Origin: Gonapodya prolifera JEL478
Taxonomy: Eukaryota; Monoblepharomycota; Monoblepharidomycetes; Monoblepharidales; Gonapodyaceae
Length of the DNA: 64,000 nucleotides
Direction: 5' to 3'
Assembly (NCBI GenBank): GCA_001574975.1
Contig: KQ965846.1
Span: 66,958-130,957 of the forward strand
Shown here: piece by piece, positions 47,041-58,039 of the stretch
Numbering within the stretch: the first letter of the stretch is position 1
How the letters are laid out: every line of letters begins with the position of its first letter
Made by a program: the position numbers and the translations under genes
The notes under the pieces: model-generated
The model's input: only the letters and a program-made list of their open reading frames with translations
The model's database searches: none
What the model was told of the DNA's origin: nothing

Positions 47041-49290
47041 AGGAGGGAAAGGGATGACAGTGTGAACTTGTGCTAACTTGAGTACTGACACTCCATATTT
47101 TTATTGTCCCTTCTTGTCCTTGTTCAAGTGATGAGCAGATCCACTTGTCTGAACCGTCTGCTGTCAGCTACATGAGCATTGAGCAGGTTCTGCTTTTCTC
47201 TGATGGGAATTTTAAGACTGGAGAGTCAAACACAGAAGCTAGACTGAAGCAGATGTAGCAAATGGTGTATTAAACACATGTAACCATGCAGAATCCTTGC
47301 AATACTCACCTGAAGCAGACGTAGCAAATGGTTGCTCTCTGCTTCAGGTTATCAAAAACGTGGCCAAGAGCATTTTGCACAGGCAGCTGACTGCGGTGGT
47401 CAGTTAGGCATGACAGGAATGCAGTACACAACAAATTGCAGTATTCATTGGAAACACTATTTTGCCATTCAGGTTTGTAGTGGCAGGCTCTCTTGTGTCA
47501 CGTCTTCTATGTCAAACCTTTTCCAATTGCATGTGCCTCCCACCTCTATCCATCTGGACCTGGGTAAGTAATTACACTTCTTTAATGATATGTGCAACAT
47601 TCACATGTCCTCTTGTTTTTGCTATAACTGCCAAAGCTTGGTTCCCCAAACTGGTAGTGCAGATACATCACATTCCAAAGCCCATGCCTTAAGGATGCCA
47701 GTGATTATAATCAGAACTGGCCCCCAGTCCCAGCTCCAACCACCCTACTGTCAAAGTCCTGCTAGTAAGCTTGCTCTTTTGTTTACTTGCATCAGACATA
47801 GCTTGACAGCTTTGTGTGCACCAGAATGCAGATGGTGTGGCACCTTATGTGATCTCAGGAAATTGACTAATCAGAAGAGCCAACAGCAGAGATTGTTGCA
47901 CTGTGAGATCAAACAGCATCTTCCTGTAGTTAAATGCATCATGTAGTAAATACAGTTTTGTCTGCTGCAAGAGATGTGCTGTACTGTTGGGAGGTGCCCA
48001 AATGGTGACATCATCCACACCCACCCAACTTTCCCCTACACTTTCTTTACATCTCGCATTTAAGCACCTGAGATTGTCTGAGGTTCCTATGGTGTATTTA
48101 TGTCTGACAATGGTTTGATTAATGCATATTAAGGAGGGTGGTACAAGTATCTGTGCAGTAAAAATGATGTGACATACAAATTCAGACACAGATCTCTGCC
48201 ATTCTGCAGATTGCACAGCAGGTAGAAGAGACTGTAATATTATGGTCATTGTGTGTTACTGGTCTCCCATTGGCAGCAATGCTGGGAACCCTGTCAGTTG
48301 GCATATGCAGCAGGTACTTGCCACCCTGTTACCAAGACTACTGTGATGGTTTGAGATGAACAGCTTATCAAGAGAAGCTGATGTCACAAAACAGGAAAGT
48401 CATAGTTCTTATGAAGGGAGCTGGGATGGCTCTGGCAAGGTTGGGGTGGTCAGTGCTACACAACCTAGGTGAGCTGCACGAGCCTGTGACCTGCAGGAAC
48501 GTGTATATATGATCAGATATACATAGCAAGACGTGATGTGCATAGAACTCACCTGCAGGAACGTGATGCCAAACTTAGGGCACGTCCTGCAGGTGTGCAC
48601 ATCTAAACCCGCGGCCACAGTAGTGGCACAGCAGCTAATACCCAACACTCATACTACACTATATACTCCATGTTAGTGGATGTCAGTGTGACAGTCAGAG
48701 TCGTTGAGAATGGTATGTGGGACGTGCACCGGGACTCTGCAGGCAATTGGATTGGTTGGGTGGTGGACAGAGGGTCTTGGGACAACCAGGTAACATGCAG
48801 GATAATGTTAGCAAGGCAATGTGTGAAGGTATGAGGAACAGGAACAGAGTTTCAACTTCAAATAGAGATGTATTCACTTGCTCTCAAGTACAGAAATAGT
48901 CTGGCTTAAATAGGCAGGCATTTGATTATGAAACACCCCCTGATTATGAAACTAATGGGTGTAATAGCAATCACATGGAAGGCTGAGAAACTTCACATGT
49001 TTGTATTTGTGAAAACTGCTGACAAACTTCAAATAATTTAAAAAACTCCTTTGTAAAACATCAATTTGTCTCCCAAAGGTAATGTCCACAGCAACCATCA
49101 TTAAAACACAAGTTTAACATTCCATTACTTTCTTTTTCTTCACCTTAACATCACATACTTTCATTACAGAATTTCACAGCACCTTTCTTGACATTTTTAG
49201 CTCAATTCCTTGGCATGGTAATTATTTTGTGTGTTGCAGGCTGCCTAAGCAAATGGGATGTGCTGCATGGAAGCCAGTGGATCTGCACAT
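47041..49290. other. CpG-depleted, gene-free block of unknown origin
   Basis: Composition changes sharply here: CG dinucleotides almost disappear (I count fewer than 20 from 47041 to 49860, and essentially none from 48781 to 49860), while TG and CA are abundant. No frame over about 135 codons and no domain is present. Small internal repeats are visible: ctgaagcaga-gtagcaaatggt at about 47241 and 47310, and cctgcaggaacgtg at about 48490 and 48551. The pattern fits an old repeat eroded by deamination of methylated CpG. I cannot name the original element. Confidence 0.6.
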
Positions 49291-50330
49291 TGAAACCAGG
49301 GGATTTTAATTTGGTCTGAGAGCTTCTAAACAAAATCAGAGCATGACAGATCACAGAAGTGGCAGCCAAAGAGCCCAAGATGATTTTATGTTAGTGGTCA
49401 TGCCACAGGTCACAGGAGTTGGACATTGGTATGCTGTGTTTTGCCCAGACAAATGCAGGAATGCAAGCCATGCACAAACCTGACATAAAAGGCTCACTTG
49501 TTTGGACTCAGATGATTCTCATGAGACCCACATAACACATTGTGCCTTGTGGTGTGCCTAATATTATTGGGGATGTTGACACACAGGAGTGGAAAGAGTT
49601 TGTAATGATTTTGCTTCAGTGGCTATGTTGCAGGCTGTTTTGTGGCAGGTAACCTGGATGACAAAAGAGTGGTTTTTGGTGTCTTGCCTTTGTCAACCAT
49701 TCTACAGAATTGAAAGAATGATTGACAGTGACCACACTCCACAGAATGCAGATTACTGATATTTGATCAATGATCTGTACATGCTTGCAACCCTCACAGA
49801 TTCATTTCTGAATAAGAAGAGTCCTTCAGACACCTTTGAAGCAGATTGTGGTGTATCCAATATTGGGATTTGGGAATGTTGGCACACATGCCACACAGAA
49901 GCGCAATGAGCCCAAGACAATTTTTGCATCAGAGTTGCCATGCCGCAAAATTTGGTATGGTACGGGTGACCAAGATGAAGGCAGGTGTGCGCACTGAATT
50001 GATGTTCCACCATTGGTCAAGTTTCCACAGAGCTGAAAGAATGCTCCACGGCGCGCCGTCAACTGCAGAATGCAGATATTTGCGTCCCCCCACAAACCTG
50101 ACAAAAAGTTCCGAATTTCCGAAATCAAAGGAGTTTTCGGACCCCTTCATAGCGGATCTGTGGTGTGTCAAATATAGGGACGTTGACGCACAATATGTCG
50201 TCAAGATTGCCCTCGATGATTTTGCGTCAATGGCCGCGCCACGGGTGTTGGTATGCCGCAAGCGACCCGAAAGACTTGTGATTCACTCAGGAAATATTCT
50301 ACACTTTCGCTCCACAGTTCCCGGTGCAGT
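49290..50330. repeat. Decayed tandem repeat array, period about 307 bp
   Basis: Related blocks recur: gatgattttatgttagtgg (49380), atgattttgcttcagtgg (49604), acaatttttgcatcagag (49916) and gatgattttgcgtcaatgg (50217); acagaattgaaagaatg (49704) matches acagagctgaaagaatg (50027); acaaacctgaca recurs at 49478 and 50093 (615 nt, two periods). The leftmost copies have lost nearly all CG while the rightmost copy retains them, for example gccgcgccacgg against gtcatgccacag. Confidence 0.65.
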
Positions 50331-51171
50331 TGCGTGTGCGAATGAACGTTGGGTGGTCAGGTTAAACGGGGAAAATCGAGACAAGGTCACGAGACCCCCC
50401 ACGCACGGTGAAGACGAGCTCTGGCCCTTTGTTTTTCTCTGTCGGGTGCTTGCTCGACTGATCGAGTAAGTCAGGCCTGAATATCGGAACATCCAATTTT
50501 GCAATATACGACGTTGTCTTCACTCTGCTCGGACGTGACTGAAACCACGGGACGCAACTCGTTCCAAGCGCGCACTTCAACGGATATCTCCTCATCACCC
50601 CGCTCACCGCTCAGTCCCCGCCCGCCCTCTTCACCCACAAGCCGTTCACTCCGCCGGACACCACCGCCACGTCCCCCGCCGCTCCCTTCTCTGCCTTGGC
50701 TCCCTCGCTCCCCTTGACATTCACCCACCCACACTTCCACACCACGATTTATTGCACCAAATTACACACTTTCGATCGCCCTCGCGCCCTCGACGGTATT
50801 ATTATGGTCCAGCGCCCGCTGGCGATCTCGGGGGCGCATGTACAGCACAACAAACCCTTCACCACAGCGCCGGACCCTGTATTATCCTGCCAAAGCCGAA
50901 CGCCTTCTGCGCTTCATTCTGCACCACTCTCGCTCGCCCTCGCTCATCACCACCCACGTTTCAAAATCGGTGCATATTCGGAGGACGTGGCGACGCAACC
51001 TGCGGCGTGGCACGCGGCTTCCACAGCCGGTCTCCCTCGCTCCCCCCACCAGCCGCCGAGACCGAAAATACTCGTTAATCCCGAACGACCGCCCGCCCTC
51101 CCCGCGTGCCGCTGCACCGCTGCACGATCGCATCTCCCCCACTTCCCCTTCCCCCCGCTCTCTCACCCACC
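50331..51171. other. Region upstream of the LRR gene; pyrimidine-rich, no gene supported
   Basis: It begins at the right end of the tandem array and becomes C/T- and C/A-rich from about 50590, as in promoters of this genome. Long open frames here are GC-bias effects without domains. Part may be 5' UTR of the LRR gene. Confidence 0.35.
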
Positions 51172-53469
51172 ATGAGCCATCTCCGCCACCTGATGCGCGT
51201 TTTCCCCGCCCTCGTCTTCTCCCTCGCCGCCCTCGCCCCCCTTACCCACGCGCAATCCCAAGCCACAGACTGCGCGCCTTTCGAGCTGCTGTACGAGCGC
51301 CAGGGCTTCGCACTCCCATGGACAAAAGGACAGTGCTGCTCCAAAACCACAGGCTCCTCCGCCTACTTCGCATGCACGCCCGAGGGCAGAGTCACACTGG
51401 CTTACTTCTGCTGCCAGCACTTCACGGGCTCCATCCCGTCACTCGCCGGGCTCACCTTCCTGCAAACACTCGTGCTGTCCACNAACAGCCTCACGGGTCC
51501 CATCCCGGACCTCTCCTCCCTCACGTCCCTCACAGACCTCGAACTCGCGTCGAATGATCTCAGTGGAAACATCGACGGCCTCCTCCCGCCGAATTTGTCG
51601 CGGTGCTGGATAACACTGTTCAGCCGCAACCAGGGGCTGTATTCCTGTGCGAGCAGGTTCCCGCAGTCGTGCTTTTCGCATAATCAGTTGTACAGGACGG
51701 ATCCGGCGTGTCCCGCTCCCGTAGCGGCGGGTTCTGGGGCGGGTGGAAGTGCGAGTGCGGCGGCGGGTGTGGGAGGAAGTACGAGTGCTGCAGCCACGGG
51801 TATGGCGTCATCACCTTCCACCCCATCCACCACGGCGACAGCGACGGACGGGTCCCGCCTCTCGGCCCACACCATCGGCGAACCCCTCGCCACACCTGCT
51901 CCTGCTCCCTCCCCTTCTCCCGCCGGCTCCTCCTCCTCCCCCTCCGCCGCCAACCCTGGATCCACACCCACAACCCCAACCCCAGACAGCGCCCCCGGCT
52001 CCATCAACAACGTGTCAGGACCCGTCTCGCCCCCCACCGGGCAGATGTCGCTCACGATCCCCATCATTATCGGCGTCGTTGCCGCGGCATTGGTCGCAGT
52101 AGGCGTCGTTATGGTGCTTGTTGGCCGCCGCGCCCGGATGCGGGGTGGTGGTGGAGGTGGGGAAGTAAAGAAAGGGGGTGCGCCTGGTGAGTTGCGTTAT
52201 TTGCGTGCGTGGTGCGTGGTGTGGCTGTATGGCAGAACGCTAACGAGCTATGCAACCATGCAAACACAATCAGCATGGCTCAACCTCGACGCCCACCACC
52301 ATCCCGCCTCCATGCAAGAGCAGGACACAAAACCGTACCCGTCGTCTATTCCGACGACTTACCGATCTCGGTCCATGTCGCCCTCGCATTTGGCCTTGCC
52401 TTACTCCTCTACCGCACCGGCTTCCCAACCATACTCCGCGTCCACCTCTCAACCTTACTCGACCACCTCGCCCGGGTCTCAACTTCCCTACACCACAACC
52501 TCCCCCTCGAACCAGATCCTCTCACCCGCGTCATGGGGCGTTCCTGCAAAACACCCTTCTTCTCCCTTATACCCGACCATGAACACCACCTCCTCCCACT
52601 ACACCTCCACTTCCACTTCCACCACCAACGCCAACGCCTACGCTTACACATCGCCATTCGACCCCTCGTCACTCCCAACCCCGCCCCCGCCCTCGGCCAA
52701 CCCGGATGCGTACGCCGTGTCACCGACGGACGCGGCGTGGACGCCACCGCCGACATACCCGGCACCATCGCCACCCGCACAGGGGGGGAGTGGGTTGAAG
52801 AGACAGTTTTCAAGCACGAAGGGACAGCAGGCGCAGGGGCAGACGCAAGGGCAGCGGAGTCCCGAGTATACGGTTCCAGTCGCCTCCTCTCCCGAACATG
52901 AACCCGCGGGGGGGTACGAGACCGGGTACGCACACCAGCAACGGTACATCTCTACCGCCACCTCCACCGCCCGCGCGAACGAGCACACCGCCACCGCGCG
53001 GGAGCACGAGTATGGGATGATGCTGGACATGGCTGCCATGATGGACTCGATCTCCACCTCGTCGGGCGGGCCGTCACGGCATAGTGGTGGAAGTGGGTCG
53101 CCTGATGGGACGAGACACGGCGGGTATGGTCAAGGGAACGCGGGGCAAGGGTTGTATAATGGGTCTGCGGGACTGACACAGGCGCAGGGACAAGGACAGG
53201 GGCAGGGTCAGCGCGGGTCGCAGACCTCGTCCAAGCTCGGGTTACCGCGGCACCGGTTAGAGCAAAGCACCGTGGGCGGTGGGGAGAGTCATCGGCGCCC
53301 TGTCAAGCCGTCGCGGTCTCCCGAGTCGGGGGGTGACGGAGGAGCAGGAGGAGCAGAGTTTTCGCAACGCCGAGTCACGTGGGCGGAGCAATTGGAAGTG
53401 CAGGAGATCTTTGCGGTGCTTTCGGAGACGAGTTCGGTCCGGGGGCCGGTGTCGCCGTGGGCGGGGTGA
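51172..53469 (+). CDS. LRR receptor-like single-pass membrane protein
   Basis: The start at 51172 gives a signal peptide (MSHLRHLMRVFPALVFSLAA...THAQS). The ectodomain has a Cys-containing cap (CAPFELLYERQGF, QCCSKTTGSS) and about three leucine-rich repeats (FTGSIPSLAGLTFLQTLVLS, NSLTGPIPDLSSLTSLTDLE, LASNDLSGNIDGLLPPNLS), then a Cys-rich end and a Ser/Thr/Pro/Ala stalk of about 110 residues. One transmembrane helix follows at about residues 291-314 (LTIPIIIGVVAAALVAVGVV) with a basic stop-transfer RRARMR. The roughly 440-residue cytosolic tail is Ser/Pro/Gln/Gly-rich with a GQGQGQGQ run and no kinase domain. An in-frame intron (52187-52273, 87 nt) is likely by its splice sites. An ambiguous base lies at 51483. 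LRR proteins of this layout occur in chytrids and plants; the ligand is unknown. Confidence 0.75.
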   Translation: MSHLRHLMRVFPALVFSLAALAPLTHAQSQATDCAPFELLYERQGFALPWTKGQCCSKTTGSSAYFACTPEGRVTLAYFCCQHFTGSIPSLAGLTFLQTLVLSXNSLTGPIPDLSSLTSLTDLELASNDLSGNIDGLLPPNLSRCWITLFSRNQGLYSCASRFPQSCFSHNQLYRTDPACPAPVAAGSGAGGSASAAAGVGGSTSAAATGMASSPSTPSTTATATDGSRLSAHTIGEPLATPAPAPSPSPAGSSSSPSAANPGSTPTTPTPDSAPGSINNVSGPVSPPTGQMSLTIPIIIGVVAAALVAVGVVMVLVGRRARMRGGGGGGEVKKGGAPGELRYLRAWCVVWLYGRTLTSYATMQTQSAWLNLDAHHHPASMQEQDTKPYPSSIPTTYRSRSMSPSHLALPYSSTAPASQPYSASTSQPYSTTSPGSQLPYTTTSPSNQILSPASWGVPAKHPSSPLYPTMNTTSSHYTSTSTSTTNANAYAYTSPFDPSSLPTPPPPSANPDAYAVSPTDAAWTPPPTYPAPSPPAQGGSGLKRQFSSTKGQQAQGQTQGQRSPEYTVPVASSPEHEPAGGYETGYAHQQRYISTATSTARANEHTATAREHEYGMMLDMAAMMDSISTSSGGPSRHSGGSGSPDGTRHGGYGQGNAGQGLYNGSAGLTQAQGQGQGQGQRGSQTSSKLGLPRHRLEQSTVGGGESHRRPVKPSRSPESGGDGGAGGAEFSQRRVTWAEQLEVQEIFAVLSETSSVRGPVSPWAG

Positions 53470-53889
53470 GCGTGGTGGTGGGAGGGAGAGGTTTTGGTGT
53501 ACTGCGGTGTGAGGGGTATTCAATTGAGTATGTAATGCATGTTTTGGTTTTGAAAAATGATGCATGGTCAGCTTGTGTCCAGCATTCAAGCAGTCCTATC
53601 ACCACCGCACCGCACCAACTAACCCCACATCACCCACACCGCCCACACCACCCACGCCACACCTCTCTCACTGCGTCTCCCGTCGCCCGTGTCCCCCGCC
53701 ACTTCCACTCAGCACACAAGCCAAGCCTCCACCCTGCTGCGGTCACCGTCCCTGCCCTTCCCTGACACGCACATCCCACGCCACGTCTGTCACTCTGCAG
53801 CAACGCACGCACTCTGCGCTCTCGCCCCTCTCTCGCACCCCTTACTCGCTCCCTACTCGCCCCCTACTCCGATCCCTGCGCACCCCCGC
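53470..53889. other. Pyrimidine-rich intergenic region
   Basis: About 420 nt of C/T-rich and ACC-rich sequence between the LRR stop and the TBC gene start; probably the promoter of the latter. No gene supported. Confidence 0.4.
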
Positions 53890-56800
53890 ATGTTCAACCT
53901 CTCCTCCCCTCACTCGCAGCAGTCGCAGCAGTCGCAGCAGTCGCAGTCCCGATCCTCACTCGCGCGCACCCTGTCCACACCCGCGAACTCACATCCGCCG
54001 CACCCGCACGTGAACTCGAGCACGCCCCCTTCGTGGTCTGCGCTGCCCTCGGAGGCTGGTGCGCTGGCGCTGTCCCCCGCGTTGGGCCAGAAGAGGAGGG
54101 ATCCGGCGGCGGCGGGGAAGGTCGCGAGATCGTACGTTTTGGCTGCTCTGCTCTTCTCCTTCTGCTCTGCCTCTTGTCGCTCACCCCTCCCCCCCGCCGG
54201 CTAGGTACTCCGCGTCCTCGACAGCCCTCGCCGCCAAACACCAACCCGCAACACAGCACATGCCCGGAACACGCTCCCCGCGCCAATCTCCTTCGAACTC
54301 GGTCCAGCACTCACCCGCTCCCTCGTCTCCGTCGCTCTCCTCTCCCGCGTCGCGCACGAATAGTATCCAGTCTCCCTCTCCCTATGCCGCTGCCCCTTCT
54401 TCCACACACCCTCCACCGTCACACCCACAATCACCCACCTCACCCTCTGCCCCGCCCCGCCAAACACGCCTCTCCTACCTCCGCGACCCGCGCGCCCACT
54501 TCGCACTCGTGGCAGAGGAAGAGGCGCGTGTTGCCGAGGGGACAAGTGGGGGAAAGCAAGCGAGCAAGTACGCTAAAGTGTCGGCCGTGTTGGAGGGTGT
54601 GAATGTTGATATTGGTGAGTCTCGAGCGACGGAGGCCTGCGAGCACGGCGAGTGGTCCGACCGGAGCCCGAGGCCTAAGCGGACAGCGCTGACCGAGGAC
54701 ACGAGCGCAGCGAGGCTGTCCGCCGGAGGCGAATGACCCGCGAAGCGGTTTACTCTCGCGGAGCGACACAGCGAATTTTAATGCCGCTAGGCGCTGACCG
54801 AAGACCGAGCGAAGCGAGGCTGTCCGCCGGAGGCGAGCGACCCGCGGAACAGAATGTTCCTCGCGGAGCGAATCCGAGGCCTGAGCACGAAGGAGTCCGC
54901 CGGAGGCTAATATCCCGCGGAGCGGAATAGTACTCCCGCGGAGAGAAGCGAGTGTGTCCGCCGAAGGCGACTAATCTGCGAAGCGGCTATTGCACAGAGC
55001 GCGGAGGGCATGTTCCCGCCGGAGGCGCGTGACCATGGTGACCCAGCCCTATTCGCACCCCCACCCCCCCCCAACCACCTAGACGCCCTCCGCCCCCTCG
55101 CCTGGTCAGGCCTCCCCGCCCCCCTGCGTGCCATGTCGTGGCAAATCCTGCTCGCGTACATGCCCGCAAACCACGAGCGCCGCGCCGCGGCTGTGGAGAG
55201 GAAAAGGAGGGAGTATGCTGAGGTGTGGGGCGGGTTGGGGGTGCTGGAGGGGGTGGGAGGGGGGGAGCAAAGTGGGGAGAAGCCGCTGGGGGAGGGACCG
55301 GGACAAGGGGAGGAAGGGAGGGAAGGGAGGGAAGGGACAGCAGACGAAACGGAGGCGAGGACGAGGTGGAAGCCCAAGGACGGCGAGGGCGGGGTGTGGC
55401 ATCAGGTGCGTTCACGTCGATGAGGTTGTCGGTGGGTCGCAGGGTCGCTGGGCCGTTGTCCAATATGGCGTGAGGTGGTCTACTCTGAGAGCTGACGTGG
55501 CATTCCGGACTCCCCATTCCCGGCACGTGTTTGTGCGTCGGCCGTCGGCCGTCGCGTGTGTCTTGGAGATTGGAAGCGGACGCCCCACGTGCCACGTTTG
55601 CGTCGTCGCGTCGGGGTTCGAATGGATGTCCGGTGACGGCGACACCTGTCGCTTTGCTACTATTTTTTCTGGTTTCATGTTCCTTTTTGCGCCTTGCTCA
55701 CGCCCTTCTTACCCGCCTCCCGCACGCACACACACAGATCTCAATCGACGTCCCCCGCACAGCAGCCTCCGACACACCCGTGTTCCAGAACAAGGCCGTG
55801 CAAGACGTGAGTCTCCGTCTTTCTCCCTGGCCTCGCGGCGTAATCATCATTCTTTTTCCGGTACCCGTCGTCGCTTCTCTATCCTCTTTCGCTTCCTTCG
55901 TTTCCTCGAACCTCCCCCCACCCAACCCGCGACCCAACCTTCCACCTCCTCCGAAACCCCACTACCTACCCACCCGCTCAGTCCCTCGCCCGCCTCCTCT
56001 ACTGCTGGGCCATCCGCCACCCAGCGTCGGGGTACGTGCAGGGTATTAACGACCTCGTGAATCCACTGTTCGTGGTGTTCTTGGGAGGTTTCGTCGGTTG
56101 GTGTTTCTCGTACTTGATCTCCATTCGCCTTCCCTCTCACCTCCCTCGTGCCCGTTCACCCTGCACCCCAATCACACTCCCACCACAGACACACCAACGC
56201 ACGCTCCACTCGCGTCCCTCACCCCCGCGATCCTGCACGCCGTCGAAGCCGACACGTACTGGTGCCTCACCCGCCTGCTCGACGGGATCCAGGATAACTT
56301 CACACATGGGCAACCCGGGGTGCAGAGGATGGTGGGGAGGTTGGGCGGGTTGGTGAGGAGGATTGATGGTGCGTTGTGGGGTGGGGTGGTGGTACTGTTG
56401 GCTGGGCTGACACTGCACGCTTGCACACAACGCTCCCATGCACACCCCAACCCCACCCCCACCCCGCACCACGCCTCCACACAGCCCCCCTCGCAACGCA
56501 CCTCGCAGCGCAGGGCGTGGAGTTCATCCAGTTCGCGTTCCGATGGATCAACTGCCTCTTGACAAGGGAGATGCCGCTGCGGTTGGTCGTGCGGATGTGG
56601 GATACGTATTTGGTAAGTGCTTGCTGCGTTGGGGGTGGGAGTTGGCGTGGTGGTTGGGGCGGTGTTGGGGCAGCGGGAAAGAGTGGGCTGGGGTGAGGAA
56701 GTGGAAATGGGAGTGGAGTGTGTCGGCTTTTGTCGCTGACCGGCGCACTTCTATCCCGTAGTCGGAACCCGACGGGTTCTCCGAGTTCCATCTGTATGTG

Positions 56801-57129
56801 TGTGCGGCGTTTCTGGTGAAGTGGTCGGAGAAGTTGCGGGGGATGGAGTTTGGGGTGAGTGTCGTTTCGCTAGTTCTGTCAACTGTCCACCAACGCAACC
56901 TACACCCCATCCCCACTCCACGCTGCCGCCCAAACCACTCTTAACGCATCCTTGCTCCCCCCGCTCTGCAACGTAGGACATCCTCATGTTCCTCCAAAAC
57001 CCGCCGACGTCGACCTGGGACGACCGGGACATCGAGCTGCTCCTTTCGGAAGCGTTCATGTGGAAGAGTCTGTTCCACGACGCGCCAAGACATTTGGAGG
57101 GCGGCGTGCCGGGGACGCCGGTTGGGTGA
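53890..57129 (+). CDS. TBC-domain Rab GTPase-activating protein (Gyp1/TBC1D22-like)
   Basis: It accelerates GTP hydrolysis by Rab proteins (Gyp1 acts on Ypt1/Rab1 at the Golgi). A Ser/Pro/Gln-rich N-terminal region (start MFNLSSPHSQQ) precedes the domain. Exons after the repeat-bearing intron: 55083-55405, 55738-55806, 55982-56087, 56189-56368, 56485-56612, 56762-56854 and 56977-57129. The TBC domain begins ALRPLAWSGLPAPLRAMSWQ. The arginine finger is ISIDVPRT (I-x-x-D-x-x-R), the glutamine finger SGYVQG within YCWAIRHPASGYVQGINDLV. DTYWCLTRLLDGIQDNFTHG, VEFIQFAFRWINCLLTREMP and VRMWDTYL follow, ending with DILMFLQNPPTSTWDDRDIE typical of TBC1D22. Both catalytic fingers are intact. An acidic Gly/Glu-rich insert (about 55225-55370) interrupts the early part of the domain. 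It ends in TGA. Confidence 0.93.
54619..55030. repeat. GC-rich hairpin repeat array, copy 3 (in TBC-gene intron)
   Basis: It fills nearly all of a 468-nt intron (54615-55082). A unit of roughly 90-100 nt occurs twice almost completely and at least twice in part. Its order is GCGCTGACCGA, GAGCG-AGCGAGGCTGTCC, CCGCCGGAGGCGA, CCGCGAAGCGG-like and CTCGCGGAGCGA, each able to form a small hairpin. The copies in permease introns share this order. Confidence 0.75.
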
Positions 57130-58039
57130 GAATCGTCGCGAAAGTGGTGGCCGAAGATCGAGACGTAATGTTGGTCGTGTGGGAAGGCGAAGGACCTTAG
57201 GTTGGGTGCAAGACTCGTGGAATAGTACTGTACGTATATTTGGGCAGCTTTTGATTTGGAGTGTACTTGGCCATTTGGTGAAATCGTGTTATCGAAATTT
57301 CGATAAAGTCGTGTGCACTATCGAAATTCGAAATGTATGTCACTATCGATCTGAGGAGAAGATGGAGAAGCCCTACCACTCATATCTATATCAGAAATGG
57401 CATAAGGTAATTTTCTCATCATTCGCCCTATGCGTGGCGACGTCGAGGCTACTAAATCGTTAACGAAGGGAACGTCGACAGCAGATCTACAGGAGGCACT
57501 CCGAATGCGGATACCTTTGTTTAGCACACATCAACTTCGCAATATTAATGGTACAAGCACTACAAAACGAAGCTTTGAAACTTCTGAAAAAGAATTAACC
57601 CAACCAAGCTACCTAAACGGCTAACAGCGTACTATCACTACTTCTCAACTGTGTCATTCAGTTTCTTGGTGTGTTTGTAGTATCCTCTGGCCACCAGAAT
57701 AGAACAGGGAGCTGTGTGTGTGTAGCAAGATGATAACCCATCCGGTGCTCACCGCCCTTGAACTTGAAATAATTCTAGTGCCATGAATTGCGAACGAATT
57801 CCTCTCAAGAAAATTACATTCAGTATCGAACCAACTAATCTACGCGGTTTTGGTCCACGTATGCCGGTGGCAACGGCGTGCGGTATGTGGAGAGGAGGCT
57901 CAACCGAGCGAGTTCGAATTGCTCTCCATGAGCCTCCCCCATCTCACCATGACAGGCCCGATAATAAAAACCGATGCACCAATCATGTTACAAATCCCAT
58001 CACGTCTCTGCTGGCCGCAAGGGACGGGTTGGGATCTCG
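57130..58039. other. Gap with no supported gene
   Basis: About 900 nt, AT-richer than the neighbouring genes. Short frames only; exons of the downstream hypothetical gene could start here (57780-58039), but I found no convincing splice chain. Confidence 0.35.

Noticed and set aside
50499-51557. Several long plus-strand frames upstream of the LRR gene
   Set aside because: They overlap in different phases in C-rich DNA without domains. The ATG at 51172 with a signal peptide is the better start.
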